Positions 44,192 to 53,245 of a DNA stretch of 64,000 nt are shown in pieces (the stretch's first letter is position 1; each line of letters begins with the position of its first letter). The notes beneath the pieces are model-generated. The model was not told the origin of the DNA. It saw only the letters and a program-made list of their open reading frames with translations, and made no database searches. Made by a program: the position numbers and the translations under genes. Source of the stretch: Szabonella alba (lineage in GTDB: Bacteria; Pseudomonadota; Alphaproteobacteria; Rhodobacterales; Rhodobacteraceae); assembly GCF_016765775.1 (NCBI RefSeq), contig NZ_JAESVN010000003.1, forward strand, positions 372,001-436,000, read 5' to 3'.

Positions 44192-44968
44192 CTAGCGGCC
44201 CTCGAAATTTGCAGGGCGCTTTTCAAGGAAGGCCAGAACCCCCTCCTTGAAATCATGGGTCATGCCACAGGCGCCCTGCAACTGCGCCTCAAGCGCCAGC
44301 TGGGTTTCCAGATCATTGCCGAAACTGGCCCGGATCGCGGTCTTGACGCCGCGATAGGCCACGGTCGGCCCCGTGGCCAGTGACGCGGCGCGCGCCTGCC
44401 AATGGGCGGCGAAGGTGGCATCAGGTACATATTCATAGATCATGCCCCAGTCAGCCGCCTGTTTCGCGCTGATCCGGTCGGCAAAGAGCGCCGCCCCCAT
44501 GGCCCGCGCCGTCCCGATCTGGCGCGGCAGCCAATAGCTGCCCCCGGCATCGGGAACCAGCCCGATCCGCGTGAAGGCCTGAATGAACCCCGCGCTTTCG
44601 GTCGCGATCACCACATCGGCGGCCAATGCCAGATTGGCCCCCGCCCCCGCCGCGGTGCCATTGACCGCCGCGATGGTCGGCACCGGACAGTCATAGATCG
44701 CGTTCAACAGCGGTTCATATTCGTCGCGCAGCGTGCGTTCCAGATCAATCGCCCCCAGACGCGCCCCGTCACCCAGATCCTGCCCGGAACAAAAGGCCCG
44801 CCCTGCCCCGGTCAGCACCAGAACCCGGGCCGTTTTCGCGCTTTCCCGCACCGCATGCAGCAGTTCGGCCCGCATCTGCGATGACAGCGCATTCATCACC
44901 TCGGGCCGGTTCAGCGTGATGACCCCGATCCCGTCCTCGATCTGACAGGTGATGGTTGCATAATCCAT
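44192..44968 (-). CDS. Enoyl-CoA hydratase/isomerase family protein, PaaG-like
   Basis: 258 residues from ATG 44968. Crotonase fold: GIGVITLNRPEVMNALSSQM, AGRAFCSGQDLGDGA, PTIAAVNGTAAGAGANLALAADVVIA for the oxyanion hole, and IQAFTRIGLVPDAGGSYWLPRQIG. The Gly-Leu-Val-Pro-Asp-Ala-Gly segment, with Asp where hydratases have Glu, suits PaaG-type ring-opening isomerases. No other phenylacetate genes are near, so the substrate is open. Confidence 0.85.
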   Translation of the reverse strand: MDYATITCQIEDGIGVITLNRPEVMNALSSQMRAELLHAVRESAKTARVLVLTGAGRAFCSGQDLGDGARLGAIDLERTLRDEYEPLLNAIYDCPVPTIAAVNGTAAGAGANLALAADVVIATESAGFIQAFTRIGLVPDAGGSYWLPRQIGTARAMGAALFADRISAKQAADWGMIYEYVPDATFAAHWQARAASLATGPTVAYRGVKTAIRASFGNDLETQLALEAQLQGACGMTHDFKEGVLAFLEKRPANFEGR

Positions 44969-45049
44969 GATCCGCTCCCGCATGTTCCGATGGCGCAGCA
45001 TAGCGCCTGCGCCGCCCGGCGAAAGCGGAACGGCACGTCATCCGCGCGG

Positions 45050-45511
45050 TCAGCGGTCCAGAATCTGGTCCAGCCGCTTCTGTTCTTCGGGGGAAAGCGG
45101 CGTATCGGGCAAGGTCGCATCGGTCCGGCGGCGGCGGATATAGACCAGTGAGACCCCACCCCCCAGAATCAGCATCGCTGGCCCCGCCAGCCAGAGCAGC
45201 AGGTTCATCCCCTCACGCCGGGGATTGAGCAGCACATATTCACCATAGCGGTCGACGATGAAATCGACCACTTCGCGGTTGCTGTCGCCTTCCAGCAGCC
45301 TTTCGCGCACCAGAAGCCGCAGATCGCGGGCAAGGCCCGCATCGCTGTCGTCGATATTCTCGTTCCGGCAGACCAGACAGCGCAGATCGCGGGAAATTTC
45401 CCGCGCCCGCGCCTCCAGCGCCGGATCGTCCAGTATCTCATCGGGCTGCACGGCCAGCGCGGGACCGGCCAGAAACCCCGCAAGGGCAAGGGGAAGCAGG
45501 ATCCGTCTCAT
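45050..45511 (-). CDS. ccmH: Cytochrome c-type biogenesis protein CcmH
   Basis: 153 residues. Signal peptide at residues 1-20 (LLPLALAGFLAGPALA), heme-handling redox pair Cys45-Leu-Val-Cys48 in LRCLVCRNENI, and a membrane anchor near residues 104-124, with a cytoplasmic tail. It keeps apocytochrome c cysteines reduced for heme attachment, with CcmF. Its start overlaps the ccmF stop by four bases. Confidence 0.94.
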   Translation of the reverse strand: MRRILLPLALAGFLAGPALAVQPDEILDDPALEARAREISRDLRCLVCRNENIDDSDAGLARDLRLLVRERLLEGDSNREVVDFIVDRYGEYVLLNPRREGMNLLLWLAGPAMLILGGGVSLVYIRRRRTDATLPDTPLSPEEQKRLDQILDR

Positions 45512-47478
45512 TCCGCGGCCACCGCATTACTGCGCCTGCGCGCGCCCGCCGCAACCCGGAACCGCCGGTCGGCAAGGCTGATCGCGCCGCCAAGCGCCAT
45601 CAGGATTGCCCCGCCCCAGATCCAGTTGGCAAAGGGCTTGTGATAGCTGCGAACCGCCCAGCTTCCGTTCTGCTGCGCATCTCCGATCACCAGATAAAGA
45701 TCGCGCCAGATGCCGTAATCAATCGCGGCCTCGGTCGTGGGCATGTTCGCCACCGGATAGACACGCTTTTCCGGCATCAGGATCGCGACGGGGGCGTTAT
45801 CCCGCTCAACGATCATCGTGGCCATGGTGGACAGGTAATTCGGCCCCTCCACCCGGTCGACCGCCGCCAGCGTGATGTCATAGCCGCGCATCGTGAACGT
45901 CTCGCCGATATTCACCGTGCGGATATCTTCGGTCTGCCATGCGATCATCGCGGAACAGGCAAAGACCGTGACCCCAAACCCGGCATGGGCAACCATCTTG
46001 CCCCAGTCGCCGCGCGGCAGACGCGTCAGCCGTCCGAACCGCCCCGCCAGGGCCCCCCGCCCGCTGCGGGTCCAGATCTCGGTGATGGCCCCGAAAACAA
46101 CCCAGGCCCCCAGCGCCAGACCGACCGGCCCCAGCGCCGAACCACCGGTCTGCAGGGCAAAGGCCAGCGCCATCAGCGCCACGGCCAGCACTCCGGCAGG
46201 CCAGAGCGGGCGCAACGCCCCGCCGATCCGGCCGCGTTTCCACGGCATCAGCGCCCCGACAGGCAGGATCAACGCCAGCACCACCATGAAAGGCGTGAAG
46301 GCCGCGTTGAAGAAGGGCTCCCCCACCGACAGGGTCTGCCCCCAAAGCATTTCGGCCACCAGCGGCCAGATCGTGCCGACAAACACCACGAAGCAGGACA
46401 CCGCAAGGATCAGATTGTTGGCGACCAGCGCGCTTTCGCGGCTGACCGGGGCGAAGATGCCCTTGGCCTCCATCACCCCCGCCCTCAGGGCAAACAGCGT
46501 CAGCGCGCCGCCCATGAAGATACCCAGGATCAGCAGGATGAAGACACCGCGTTCGGGATCATTGGCAAAGGCATGGACCGAGGTCAGCACGCCCGAGCGC
46601 ACGATGAACGTGCCGATAAGCGAAAAGCCGAAGGCCAGGATCGCCAGCAGGATCGTCCAGGCCTTCAGCGCCTCGCGCTTTTCCACGACAATCGCCGAAT
46701 GCAGCAGGGCCGCAGCCAGCAGCCAGGGCATGAAACTGGCGTTTTCCACCGGATCCCAGAACCAGAACCCGCCCCAACCCAGCTCGTAATAGGCCCACCA
46801 GGACCCCAGCGCGATGCCGATGGTCAGGAAGATCCAGGCCGCCAGCGTCCAGGGCCGCACCCAGCGGCCCCAAGCCGCATCGACGCGACCTTCGATCAGG
46901 GCGGCGACGGCAAAGGAAAAGGCGACCGACAGCCCGACATAGCCAAGATACAGAAAGGGCGGATGGAAGGCGAGCCCGGGATCCTGCAAAAGCGGGTTCA
47001 GATCCTGCCCGTTGAACGGCGGCACTTCCAGCCGCAGGAACGGATTCGATGTCAGCAGCATGAACAACAGGAACGCCACCCCGATCGAGCCCTGCACCCC
47101 GATCACCCGGGCGCGCAGCGTGGGCGGCAGGTTGCCGCCGAAAAAGGCAACGCAGGCCCCGAACAGCGCAAGGATCAGCGCCCAGAGCAGCAACGAGCCT
47201 TCATGATTCCCCCAGACGCCGGAAATCTTGTAGATCATCGGCTTCATCGTATGGGAATTGGCGACCACCAGCCGCAGCGAGAAATCCGAAACCACAAAGG
47301 CATAGGTCAGCGCGGCAAAGCTGAACCCGATCAGGAGGACCTGAATCACCGCCGCCGGTTCCCCCAGCGCCATCCAGCCCGGGCGGCGCAGATGCGCCCC
47401 GGCCAGCGGCACGACCGTCTGCACCACCGCCACGCAAAGCGCGAGGATCAGGGCGAAATGTCCAAGTTCGACGATCAT
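45508..47478 (-). CDS. ccmF: Heme lyase CcmF (cytochrome c maturation)
   Basis: 656 residues from ATG 47478 (GGAG five bases upstream); a GTG two codons earlier is weaker. About fifteen membrane segments. The conserved WD/tryptophan-rich motif is WWAYYELGWGGFWFWDPVENASFMPWL. WGNHEGSLLLWALIL and FNGQDLNPLLQDPGLAFHPPFLYLGYVG surround the heme-binding histidines. It ligates heme to apocytochrome c together with CcmH. ccmE, usually near, is not in the window. Confidence 0.95.
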   Translation of the reverse strand: MIVELGHFALILALCVAVVQTVVPLAGAHLRRPGWMALGEPAAVIQVLLIGFSFAALTYAFVVSDFSLRLVVANSHTMKPMIYKISGVWGNHEGSLLLWALILALFGACVAFFGGNLPPTLRARVIGVQGSIGVAFLLFMLLTSNPFLRLEVPPFNGQDLNPLLQDPGLAFHPPFLYLGYVGLSVAFSFAVAALIEGRVDAAWGRWVRPWTLAAWIFLTIGIALGSWWAYYELGWGGFWFWDPVENASFMPWLLAAALLHSAIVVEKREALKAWTILLAILAFGFSLIGTFIVRSGVLTSVHAFANDPERGVFILLILGIFMGGALTLFALRAGVMEAKGIFAPVSRESALVANNLILAVSCFVVFVGTIWPLVAEMLWGQTLSVGEPFFNAAFTPFMVVLALILPVGALMPWKRGRIGGALRPLWPAGVLAVALMALAFALQTGGSALGPVGLALGAWVVFGAITEIWTRSGRGALAGRFGRLTRLPRGDWGKMVAHAGFGVTVFACSAMIAWQTEDIRTVNIGETFTMRGYDITLAAVDRVEGPNYLSTMATMIVERDNAPVAILMPEKRVYPVANMPTTEAAIDYGIWRDLYLVIGDAQQNGSWAVRSYHKPFANWIWGGAILMALGGAISLADRRFRVAAGARRRSNAVAAE

Positions 47479-47618
47479 GCTCACTCCTCAGCCGGATCGG
47501 GCCGCCGCCGGACAGGGGGCCGGATCGCGACCGAGGTTACGCCGGATCGGCGGGCGGGCCAATGGGGATGCGCCAAGGCGCCGCAGGCTGGCGGCGCCCG
47601 GCCCCCCACTCCCCGCCC

Positions 47619-48179
47619 CTAGATTCCGCGCGCCAGTGCCGCCACCCCGGTCCGCGCGATCTCTCGCAGGCCCAAGGGGCGCATCAGTTCGGCAAAGGCG
47701 TCGATCTTTTCCGGCGTCCCGGTCATCTCGAAGACAAAGCTTTCCAGCGTGCTGTCCACGACATTGGCGCGGAAGATCTCGGCCAGACGCAGCGCCTCGA
47801 TCCGGTGATCGCCCTTGCCCGCCACCTTGACCAGCGCCAGTTCGCGCTGCACCGATGGCCCTTCAACCGTCAGATCATGCACATCATGCACCGGCACCAT
47901 CCGGCCCAGTTGCGCCTTGATCTGGTCGATCACCTGCGGCGTGCCGCGCGTGACGATGGTGATACGGCTGCGATGGCCTTCATGATCGGTTTCGGCGACG
48001 GTCAGGCTTTCGATATTGTAGCCCCGGCCGGAAAACAGCCCGATCACCCGCGCCAGAACGCCACTTTCATTGTCCACGACCACGGCCAGCGTATGCTGTT
48101 CGATCACCTCGGCATTGGGATCGCGCAGGTCATAGGCGGAATGGCTGGTCGAACCTTGCTTGATATTGAGCGGCGACAT
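47619..48179 (-). CDS. ilvN: Acetolactate synthase regulatory (small) subunit
   Basis: 186 residues. ACT domain from about residue 27 (EQHTLAVVVDNESGVLARVIGLFSGRGYNIESLTVAET), which binds valine for feedback control. The C-terminal half (ALVKVAGKGDHRIEALRLAEIFRANVVD) stabilises the catalytic subunit. It follows ilvB after 76 bases, with a dispersed hairpin repeat filling the gap. Confidence 0.95.
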   Translation of the reverse strand: MSPLNIKQGSTSHSAYDLRDPNAEVIEQHTLAVVVDNESGVLARVIGLFSGRGYNIESLTVAETDHEGHRSRITIVTRGTPQVIDQIKAQLGRMVPVHDVHDLTVEGPSVQRELALVKVAGKGDHRIEALRLAEIFRANVVDSTLESFVFEMTGTPEKIDAFAELMRPLGLREIARTGVAALARGI

Positions 48180-48188
48180 CGCCTCTCC

Positions 48189-48240
48189 CTTTCATCTTGG
48201 CAAAAATACCTTGGGGGTCCGGGGGTAAAACCCCCGGCGC
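48189..48240 (-). repeat. Dispersed hairpin repeat, copy 2, between ilvB and ilvN
   Basis: Minus-strand order: hairpin CCGGGGG-TTTT-ACCCCCGG, then CCCCCAAGGTATTTTTGCC, then AAGATGAAAG, ending nine bases before the ilvN ATG. The block matches copies at 34696 and 51855. Lying inside an operon, it may partly terminate or process the transcript and so set the ilvB:ilvN ratio. Confidence 0.7.
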
Positions 48241-48255
48241 TGTCAGTTGACGGGA

Positions 48256-50010
48256 TCAGACCAGAACCGCACCACCGGCCTGAATCGCGCCTTTGGTCTC
48301 GGCATCTCCCAGCAGCATCTCGTTATGCGGCTTGCCGGAGGGGATCATGGGGAAGCAGTTTTCGTGCTTTTCCACCAAACAGTCGAAAATCACCGGCCCG
48401 TCATAGCGGATCATCTCGATGATCGCGTCATCCAGATCCTTCGGATCGGACACCTTGATCCCCTTGCAGCCGAAGGCTTCGGCCAGTTTCACGAAATCGG
48501 GCAGGCTTTCCGACCAGCTTTGCGAATAGCGTTCCCCGTGCAGAAGCTCCTGCCACTGGCGCACCATGCCCAGCCGTTCATTGTTCAGGATGAACTGCTT
48601 GACCGGGGCGCGGAACTGCATGGCCGTGCCCATTTCCTGCATGTTCATCAGCCAGGATGCCTCCCCCGCCACATTGATCACCAGCGCTTCGGGATGGGCC
48701 ACCTGCACGCCGATACTGGCAGGCAGGCCGTATCCCATGGTGCCAAGACCACCCGATGTCATCCAGCGGTTCGGGGCATCAAAGCCCAGAAACTGCGCGG
48801 CCCACATCTGATGCTGACCCACTTCTGTGGTGATGTAGCGGTCCATCCCCTTGGTCAGCGCCTCAAGCCGTTCCAGCGCATATTGCGGTTTGATGACCTT
48901 GTCGGAATTGCGATAGGTCAGGCAGCGCACCGCGCGCCATTCCTCGATCCGGGCCCACCATGCGGCCAGACCTTCCTTGTTGACCTTGCGCCCGCGTGCC
49001 TTCCAGATCCGCAGCGCATCTTCCAGCACATGCGCGACATCGCCCTGAATCGGCACATCGACCCGGATCACCTTGTTCAGGCTGGAGGCGTCGATATCAA
49101 TATGCACCTTGCGCGAACCGGGGCTGAAATCGGCAATCCGCCCGGTGATGCGGTCATCGAAGCGCGCGCCGACATTGATCATCAGATCGCAGCCATGCAT
49201 GGCGAGGTTCGCCTCATAAAGCCCGTGCATCCCCAGCATGCCCAGCCAGGCCTTGCCGCTGGCCGGATAAGCCCCCAGCCCCATCAGCGTCGAGGTGACG
49301 GGAAAGCCCGTCGCCTCGACGAATTCGCGCAGCAACTGACTGGCCGCAGGGCCGGAATTCACCACCCCGCCGCCGGTATAGAACACCGGCCGCTCGGCGG
49401 TTTCCAGCATCTCGACCATGCGGGTGATCGCCTCGATATCGCCCTTCACCCGGGGCTGATAGTGCGACACCTTGGCCTTGGGTTTCGGCGTATAATCGGC
49501 CGTGGCGAACTGCACATCCTTGGGTATGTCCACCAGCACCGGCCCCGGACGGCCCGAGGTCGCGACATGGAAGGCCTGATGGATCACTTCCGACAGTTTC
49601 GCCGTGTCCTTCACCAGCCAGTTGTGTTTCGTGCAGGGCCGGGTGATGCCGACGGTATCGGCCTCCTGAAACCCGTCCGTGCCGATCATGAAGGTCGGCA
49701 CCTGTCCCGACAGCACCACCAGCGGGATACTGTCCATCAGCGCATCGACCAGCCCCGTCACCGCATTGGTCGCCCCCGGCCCCGAGGTCACCAGCACCAC
49801 GCCCGGCTTGCCGGTGGACCGCGCATAGCCCTCGGCCATATGCACGGCACCCTGTTCATGCCGCACAAGGATGTGGCGGATGTCATTTTGCTGGAAAATC
49901 TCGTCATAGATGGGCAGAACCGCCCCGCCCGGATATCCGAATACGGTATCGACCCCCTGTTCGCGCAGGGCCTCAACCACCATTCTCGCGCCGGTCATCG
50001 CCTTCGACAT
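48256..50010 (-). CDS. ilvB: Acetolactate synthase catalytic (large) subunit
   Basis: 584 residues. TPP enzyme making acetolactate or acetohydroxybutyrate for Val, Leu and Ile. Catalytic Glu is in HEQGAVHMAEGYAR. FAD/central domain includes GSVARFDDRITG-like GARFDDRITGRIADF. The TPP/metal site reads INVAGEASWLMNMQEMGTAM and ILNNERLGMVRQW; the usual GDG/GDA is GEA here, which I recall as normal in this family of bacteria. Expression is very likely controlled by the leader peptide and attenuator directly upstream. Confidence 0.96.
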   Translation of the reverse strand: MSKAMTGARMVVEALREQGVDTVFGYPGGAVLPIYDEIFQQNDIRHILVRHEQGAVHMAEGYARSTGKPGVVLVTSGPGATNAVTGLVDALMDSIPLVVLSGQVPTFMIGTDGFQEADTVGITRPCTKHNWLVKDTAKLSEVIHQAFHVATSGRPGPVLVDIPKDVQFATADYTPKPKAKVSHYQPRVKGDIEAITRMVEMLETAERPVFYTGGGVVNSGPAASQLLREFVEATGFPVTSTLMGLGAYPASGKAWLGMLGMHGLYEANLAMHGCDLMINVGARFDDRITGRIADFSPGSRKVHIDIDASSLNKVIRVDVPIQGDVAHVLEDALRIWKARGRKVNKEGLAAWWARIEEWRAVRCLTYRNSDKVIKPQYALERLEALTKGMDRYITTEVGQHQMWAAQFLGFDAPNRWMTSGGLGTMGYGLPASIGVQVAHPEALVINVAGEASWLMNMQEMGTAMQFRAPVKQFILNNERLGMVRQWQELLHGERYSQSWSESLPDFVKLAEAFGCKGIKVSDPKDLDDAIIEMIRYDGPVIFDCLVEKHENCFPMIPSGKPHNEMLLGDAETKGAIQAGGAVLV

Positions 50011-50054
50011 CGTCTTTATCCTCTGCTGCCGCGCATTCGCGGCGATCCTGCAAC

Positions 50055-50082
50055 AAAAAGCCCCCGGGGGTCAGTCGGGGGC
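50055..50082 (-). terminator. Attenuator terminator of the ilvBN leader
   Basis: In the transcript direction the stem arms are at 50076-50082 and 50060-50066 (GCCCCCG / CGGGGGC), nine-base loop, followed directly by TTTTT. It stands between the leader-peptide stop (50108) and the ilvB ATG (50010), the expected place for an attenuator. Confidence 0.8.
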
Positions 50083-50107
50083 GCATGGAGTGTGATCTGG
50101 GAGACCG

Positions 50108-50152
50108 TCACCGACCCATGCGCCACGCCCCGACTACAAGAAGAATTTCCAT
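50108..50152 (-). CDS. ilv leader peptide (attenuation control)
   Basis: 14 codons: Met-Glu-Ile-Leu-Leu-Val-Val-Gly-Ala-Trp-Arg-Met-Gly-Arg, then TGA. Codons 3-7 are all for branched-chain amino acids, so a ribosome stalled by shortage of Ile, Leu or Val would stop right there. AAGGGG precedes the ATG. A promoter at 50176-50204 and an intrinsic terminator at 50055-50082 bracket it. Too short for routine gene calling but well supported by its composition and setting. Confidence 0.8.
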   Translation of the reverse strand: MEILLVVGAWRMGR

Positions 50153-50175
50153 GATCGACCCCTTTGGACCGGGCG

Positions 50176-50204
50176 ACCTTATGGCGGGCATTCCGGGGCG
50201 TCAA
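50176..50204 (-). promoter_or_regulatory. Promoter of the ilv leader-ilvBN operon
   Basis: Reading on the minus strand: TTGACG (50204-50199), exactly 17 bases, TAAGGT (50181-50176). Transcription would start near 50169, about 17 bases before the leader-peptide ATG. Spacing and sequence suit sigma-70. Confidence 0.7.
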
Positions 50205-50381
50205 CCGCCAAAAGACGGAATAATCTGTCTCTGGGTGGTTTTTTTCTTTCCGTATATTGCGGAGATGGGGCGCCTGGTCGCAAGAACAGCAAACTCAGCG
50301 ATGTTATCCGACTCATCCAGCCGGGCAGATCCGACGGCCTGCGCTGTCAGCCCACGACCGGGATCACCCTGCCGCCCAGGC

Positions 50382-50693
50382 CTAGCGCCTGTCGCGTTCG
50401 CGGATATAGGCCGCCGAGACATAGCCGCGCAGCCCCCGCGCGCGTTCCAATGAAACCTCGCACCAGCGCGTGCTGCCGGTCTGTTCGCAGCGATGCACGC
50501 GCAGCGCGGTGCCATTCGGCAAGCCCAGGATGATGTTGAATCCCGTGCCGGGGCCTGCGCGCATTTTCAGCATGTCGTCATCGCTGACGCCATAAACCTC
50601 ATACCAGCCGGGCGATGCCGCCCCGGCAGGCAGGGCCGCCGCCCCGCCCGTCACCAATGCGGCCAGCATCGCGGCCTTGATTGTCCTGTCCAT
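50382..50693 (-). CDS. Secreted SH3-domain protein
   Basis: 103 residues. Signal peptide at 1-26 (AAMLAALVTGGAAALPAGAAS). A bacterial SH3-like domain follows: LKMRAGPGTGFNIILGLPNGTALRVHRCEQ, TRWCEVSLERARGLRGYVSAAYI. Cys pair (HRCEQ, RWCEV) probably disulfide-bonded. Such domains often bind cell wall or partner proteins; specific role unknown. Confidence 0.82.
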   Translation of the reverse strand: MDRTIKAAMLAALVTGGAAALPAGAASPGWYEVYGVSDDDMLKMRAGPGTGFNIILGLPNGTALRVHRCEQTGSTRWCEVSLERARGLRGYVSAAYIRERDRR

Positions 50694-50884
50694 GATCCGT
50701 CCTGTTTCTGCCTCTGGCCGGTTTTACCCCGACCGGCGGGGGTCCGAACAGCCCCTTGCCCAGCCATGTTGCGCGGTCATGGGGCCTTTTCGCTTGTCGC
50801 GGACCGGCAGAGTGCGGGATAACGCCCCCAGAAAGGCGCCCCGGCCGGTCGGGATGCGCCGGCCCCGGCCGAGAAGGAAAGCCC

Positions 50885-51808
50885 ATGCCGAAATCCTGTC
50901 TGCTGATCGGAGCACCCATTGATGCAGGCCAGCGCCGCGCGGGCTGCCTGATGGGGCCTGTCGCCTATCGCGTGGCGGGACTGGCGCAGGCGATCCGCGA
51001 TCTGGGGCATGAGGCGACCGATCTGGGCGATGTTGCGATGACGCCGCAAATGGATGCCACCTGCGACAATCCGGCCGTGCATTCCCTGGCAGAGGTTCTG
51101 GGCTGGACCGCGGCCCTGCGCCGCGTCATGGCCGAGGCGCTGCCGCATGGCTTTCCGATCATCATGGGCGGCGATCATTCGCTGGCGCTTGGCACGGTCG
51201 CTGGTGCGGCGGATCATGCCGCGCGGGTGGGGCGGCCGCTGTTCCTGCTCTGGCTGGATGCGCATTCCGATTTCCACACGCCGATGACCACCACATCGGG
51301 CAATCTGCATGGCACACCCGTCGCCTATATCGCGGGGCGTTCGGGATTTGCGCCCTTCCCGCCCTTCCCGGCCCCGATCCCGGCGGAACGGATCTGTCTT
51401 TACGGCATCCGGTCGGTCGATCCCGCAGAGCATGCGGCGTTGCTGGACCATGATATCGCGATCAATGACATGCGGGTGCTGGACGAACAGGGCGTCGTCG
51501 CCCCGCTGCGCGCCTTTCTGGATCAGGTCCGCGCGGCGAATGGCCTGCTGCATGTCAGTCTGGATGTTGATTTCCTCGACCCCGCCATCGCCCCCGCCGT
51601 GGGCACGACCGTGCCCGGTGGCACCACCTTCCGCGAGGCGCATCTGGTGATGGAACTGCTGCACGAATCGGAACTGGTCACATCGCTGGATCTGGTAGAG
51701 CTGAACCCGTTTCTGGACGATCGCGGCATGACCGCAAAACTGATGGTCGATCTGGTCGGTTCGCTGATGGGACGCAAGGTGTTCGACCGGCCGACGCGCA
51801 GCAAGTAG
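50885..51808 (+). CDS. rocF: Arginase
   Basis: 307 residues from ATG 50885, with AGAAGGAAAG upstream. Manganese ligands are in GGDHSLALG, WLDAHSDFHTP and SLDVDFLDP. TTSGNLHGTPVAY and GTTVPGGTTFREAHLVMELL are typical of true arginases rather than agmatinases. Hydrolyses arginine to ornithine and urea, giving a substrate for the ornithine decarboxylase at 25631. Convergent with the liv operon. Confidence 0.93.
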   Translation: MPKSCLLIGAPIDAGQRRAGCLMGPVAYRVAGLAQAIRDLGHEATDLGDVAMTPQMDATCDNPAVHSLAEVLGWTAALRRVMAEALPHGFPIIMGGDHSLALGTVAGAADHAARVGRPLFLLWLDAHSDFHTPMTTTSGNLHGTPVAYIAGRSGFAPFPPFPAPIPAERICLYGIRSVDPAEHAALLDHDIAINDMRVLDEQGVVAPLRAFLDQVRAANGLLHVSLDVDFLDPAIAPAVGTTVPGGTTFREAHLVMELLHESELVTSLDLVELNPFLDDRGMTAKLMVDLVGSLMGRKVFDRPTRSK

Positions 51809-51854
51809 CGCGCCGAAGGGGGGACGGGTCTGAACCCATGGGCAGCTTGGGCAG

Positions 51855-51905
51855 CGCGCGGGGGCCAGCCCCCGCAACCCCGAGGTATTTTGCCAAGATG
51901 AAAGC
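51855..51905 (+). repeat. Dispersed hairpin repeat, copy 3
   Basis: Plus-strand order: GCGGGGGC-CA-GCCCCCGC hairpin, then AACCCCGAGGTATTTTGCC, then AAGATGAAAG. It begins 47 bases after the arginase stop in the convergent gap with livM and could terminate the arginase transcript. Confidence 0.7.
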
Positions 51906-51946
51906 AGGGACAGGTGATGGGAGAGGGGTTTCCCCCTCTCCCTTGG

Positions 51947-53245
51947 TCATTTTTCCGGGATCAGGCCGCGTGGGCTGAAGCGCAGCACCAGAAGCAGAAT
52001 CACACCCATCGTCAGCAGCCGCATATGCGCCGAGGCATCCTGCAGATGCGATTTCAGCCAGGACCCTTCGGCCATGCCCGAGGTGATGCCGGCAATCAGC
52101 GCCAGCCCCAGCGGCTCTACCATCACCCAAAGCCACCAGATCAGGAAGCCGCCCAGAACCGCGCCCCAGTTGTTGCCCGAACCGCCGACGATCACCATGA
52201 CCCAGATCAGGAAGGTGAAGCGCAAGGGCTGATAGGTGCCCGGCGTCAGTTGCCCGTCCAGCGTCGTCATCATCGCCCCGGCAATGCCGATCACCGCCGA
52301 TCCCAGAATGAAGATCTGCAGATGGCGACGGGTGACATCCTTGCCCATCGCCTCGGCCGCAACCTCATTGTCGCGGATCGCGCGCATCATCCGGCCCCAG
52401 GGGCTGCGCAGCGCCATTTCCGACAACCAGACGATGGCCAGCAGCACGACCAGAAACAGCCCGCAATAGGACAGTTTGACAAGAACCGACGAGGCCGTGA
52501 CCGGATCGAAGCCCCAGCCCTGCGCCCAGTCAAGGAAACCCGGATCGCGCTGCAGGTTCACCTCATAGGGCACCGGGCGCGGCAGGCCGATCACGTTCTT
52601 GACGCCGCGCGCCAGCCAGTCCTCATTCTTCATCACGGCGATGACGATCTCGGCAATGCCCAGCGTGGCGATGGCCAGATAGTCCGAGCGCAGGCCAAGC
52701 GCCGTCTTGCCGATCACCCAGGCGGCGGCGGCGGCCAGAAGCCCGCCCGCAGGCCAGGCCAGGACCACCGGCAGGCCCAGCCCGCCCAGATTGCCCGAAA
52801 CCGAAGGGTTGATCGCCTCGACCGCCGCAACATTGGGGTCGAGAACCGCCCGGAACAGGAAGAACCCGCCGATCAGCACCCCCAGCAGCAGCACCATGCG
52901 CGCCAGCCCCGGTGCCATGCGTTTATAGACCTGCACCGCTGCCGTGACGGTGACCGCCCCCAGCACCAGCGCCAGCAGGATCCCCGGCCCGCCCGCGCGC
53001 CAGGCCTCGGGCTCGGGGGCCGAAGCGGTCAGCACCACCGCAAGCCCGCCAAGCGCCGCAAAACCCATGACGCCGACATTGAACAGCCCCGCATAGCCCC
53101 ACTGGATATTGACCCCCAGCGCCATGATCGCCGAGACCAGCGCCATTTGCAGGATCGACAGCGAAAGGTTCCAGCTTTGCAGAAAGCCGGTGACCGCGAA
53201 CAGCAGCCCGACCAGCGCGAAAAGCATGAAATTGCGCCCGTTCAT
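51947..53245 (-). CDS. livM: Branched-chain amino acid ABC transporter permease LivM
   Basis: 432 residues from ATG 53245, overlapping the livH stop (ATGA). Many membrane segments; SIMALGVNIQWGYAGLFNVGVMGFAALGGL near the start, LGLRSDYLAIATLGIAEIVIAV and the coupling-helix RMMRAIRDNEVAAEAMG are LivM signatures. VIVGGSGNNWGAVLGGF follows late. It is longer than many LivM because of extra helices around residues 90-160. Last gene of the operon. Confidence 0.93.
   Translation of the reverse strand: MNGRNFMLFALVGLLFAVTGFLQSWNLSLSILQMALVSAIMALGVNIQWGYAGLFNVGVMGFAALGGLAVVLTASAPEPEAWRAGGPGILLALVLGAVTVTAAVQVYKRMAPGLARMVLLLGVLIGGFFLFRAVLDPNVAAVEAINPSVSGNLGGLGLPVVLAWPAGGLLAAAAAWVIGKTALGLRSDYLAIATLGIAEIVIAVMKNEDWLARGVKNVIGLPRPVPYEVNLQRDPGFLDWAQGWGFDPVTASSVLVKLSYCGLFLVVLLAIVWLSEMALRSPWGRMMRAIRDNEVAAEAMGKDVTRRHLQIFILGSAVIGIAGAMMTTLDGQLTPGTYQPLRFTFLIWVMVIVGGSGNNWGAVLGGFLIWWLWVMVEPLGLALIAGITSGMAEGSWLKSHLQDASAHMRLLTMGVILLLVLRFSPRGLIPEK

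Noticed and set aside
43585-44256. Minus-strand ORF of 223 codons with a repeated Gly-Ala-Met-Thr motif overlapping the rne start
   Set aside because: The motif is only the 12-base tandem repeat read in one frame; the rest has no family features and the ORF overlaps rne out of frame.
45640-47622. Plus-strand ORF of 660 codons opposite ccmF
   Set aside because: Antisense shadow; Arg/His/Gln/Pro-rich, no domain, while the minus strand encodes all CcmF motifs.
48247-50154. Plus-strand ORF of 635 codons opposite ilvB
   Set aside because: Antisense shadow of ilvB; no start site or family pattern.
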